Positions 63,829 to 64,000 of a stretch of 64,000 nt of DNA are shown one piece after another (the first letter of the stretch is position 1; each line of letters begins with the position of its first letter). Origin of the DNA: Tolypothrix brevis GSE-NOS-MK-07-07A. Its GTDB lineage: Bacteria; Cyanobacteriota; Cyanobacteriia; Cyanobacteriales; Nostocaceae. The stretch lies in NCBI GenBank assembly GCA_019358985.1, contig JAHHIJ010000006.1, positions 156,355 to 220,354 of the forward strand. Direction: 5' to 3'. The translations under genes were made by a program, and so were the position numbers. Under the pieces are notes generated by a model that was not told where the DNA came from, did no database searches, and saw only the letters and a program-made list of their open reading frames with translations.

Positions 63829-64000
63829 AATTATATACAATATATGTCTGGTAAATCACACATCTTGTAAAGACGTTCCGCCGGAACGTCTCTACGGTTG
63901 CGCTCCGCCGGAACGTCTCTACGGGGGAATTAAAATTATATACAATATCATGTCCGGGAAATCACACATCTTGTAAAGACGTTCCGGCGGAACGTCTCTA
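63821..64000. repeat. 105-bp tandem repeat with GACGTTCC hairpins
   Basis: GGAATTAAAATTATATACAA recurs at 63821 and 63926, each followed by ATGTC-GG-AAATCACACATC and a GACGTTCCGCCGGAACGTC-type hairpin (63872, 63977). Related to the ATATCATGTCCGG module of the 44-kb array. The second copy continues past the window end. Confidence 0.8.

Overview
The window looks like chromosomal DNA of a filamentous, Nostoc/Calothrix-like cyanobacterium. GCGATCGC (HIP1) octamers are scattered through it. It carries cyanobacterial housekeeping genes (hemE, ispG, a Ctp protease, two mrdA/PBP2 copies, an 8-HDF-type photolyase and cofG), the lineage-type families DUF4058 and Npun_R2821/R2823, and a very high load of short dispersed repeats. 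No rRNA, tRNA or CRISPR array was recognised by eye.

Layout. 1-7.1 kb: a four-gene minus-strand cassette (STAND NTPase, two membrane-anchored exported proteins, CHAT caspase-like protease) lies between two decayed genes: a VOC-family remnant cut by a 238-bp MITE, and a LuxR-type HTH remnant. This is the best candidate for a conflict or programmed-death system. 7.1-16.7 kb: GT4 glycosyltransferase, LD-carboxypeptidase, an HNH pair, DUF4058, oligopeptidase B, a membrane protein, hemE and a PD-(D/E)XK-like protein. 17.1-27.3 kb: a large secreted EEP nuclease with an RTX-like end, an SDR protein, a B12/radical-SAM enzyme, a gene split by an IS200/IS605 remnant, and an ABC1/UbiB-type kinase. 27.5-39.4 kb: a glycan locus with two Npun_R2821-type proteins, a GT10-like fucosyltransferase, two GT4 enzymes, an ABC exporter fused to histidine-kinase-like H-box helices, a CAP-domain protein and RfbD. 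39.5-46 kb: a 1386-residue membrane protein with repeat DNA inside its reading frame, a 180-bp tandem array and a photolyase. 46-64 kb: small conserved proteins, a Ctp protease, ispG, cofG, a polyamine-type ABC operon interrupted by a four-helix-bundle cassette, tandem PBP2 genes, a solo IS200/IS605-type right end, a truncated TPR gene, ParDE, a phosphoribosyltransferase and a GPH-type symporter.

Functional links. cofG makes a precursor of 8-HDF, the antenna pigment of this photolyase class, and both genes are present. The ABC exporter and its neighbouring glycosyltransferases form one minus-strand block and probably make and export a surface glycan. The pot-like genes encode ATPase, binding lipoprotein and one permease; the second permease is not in the window.

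Repeats are the other major theme. Hairpins share the outer arms TAGAGAC/GTCTCTA around at least four different cores. They occur singly, in tandem, inside 92-94-bp MITEs, inside open reading frames and over stop codons, where they supply C-terminal codons. All calls were made by reading the sequence; no database search was run.
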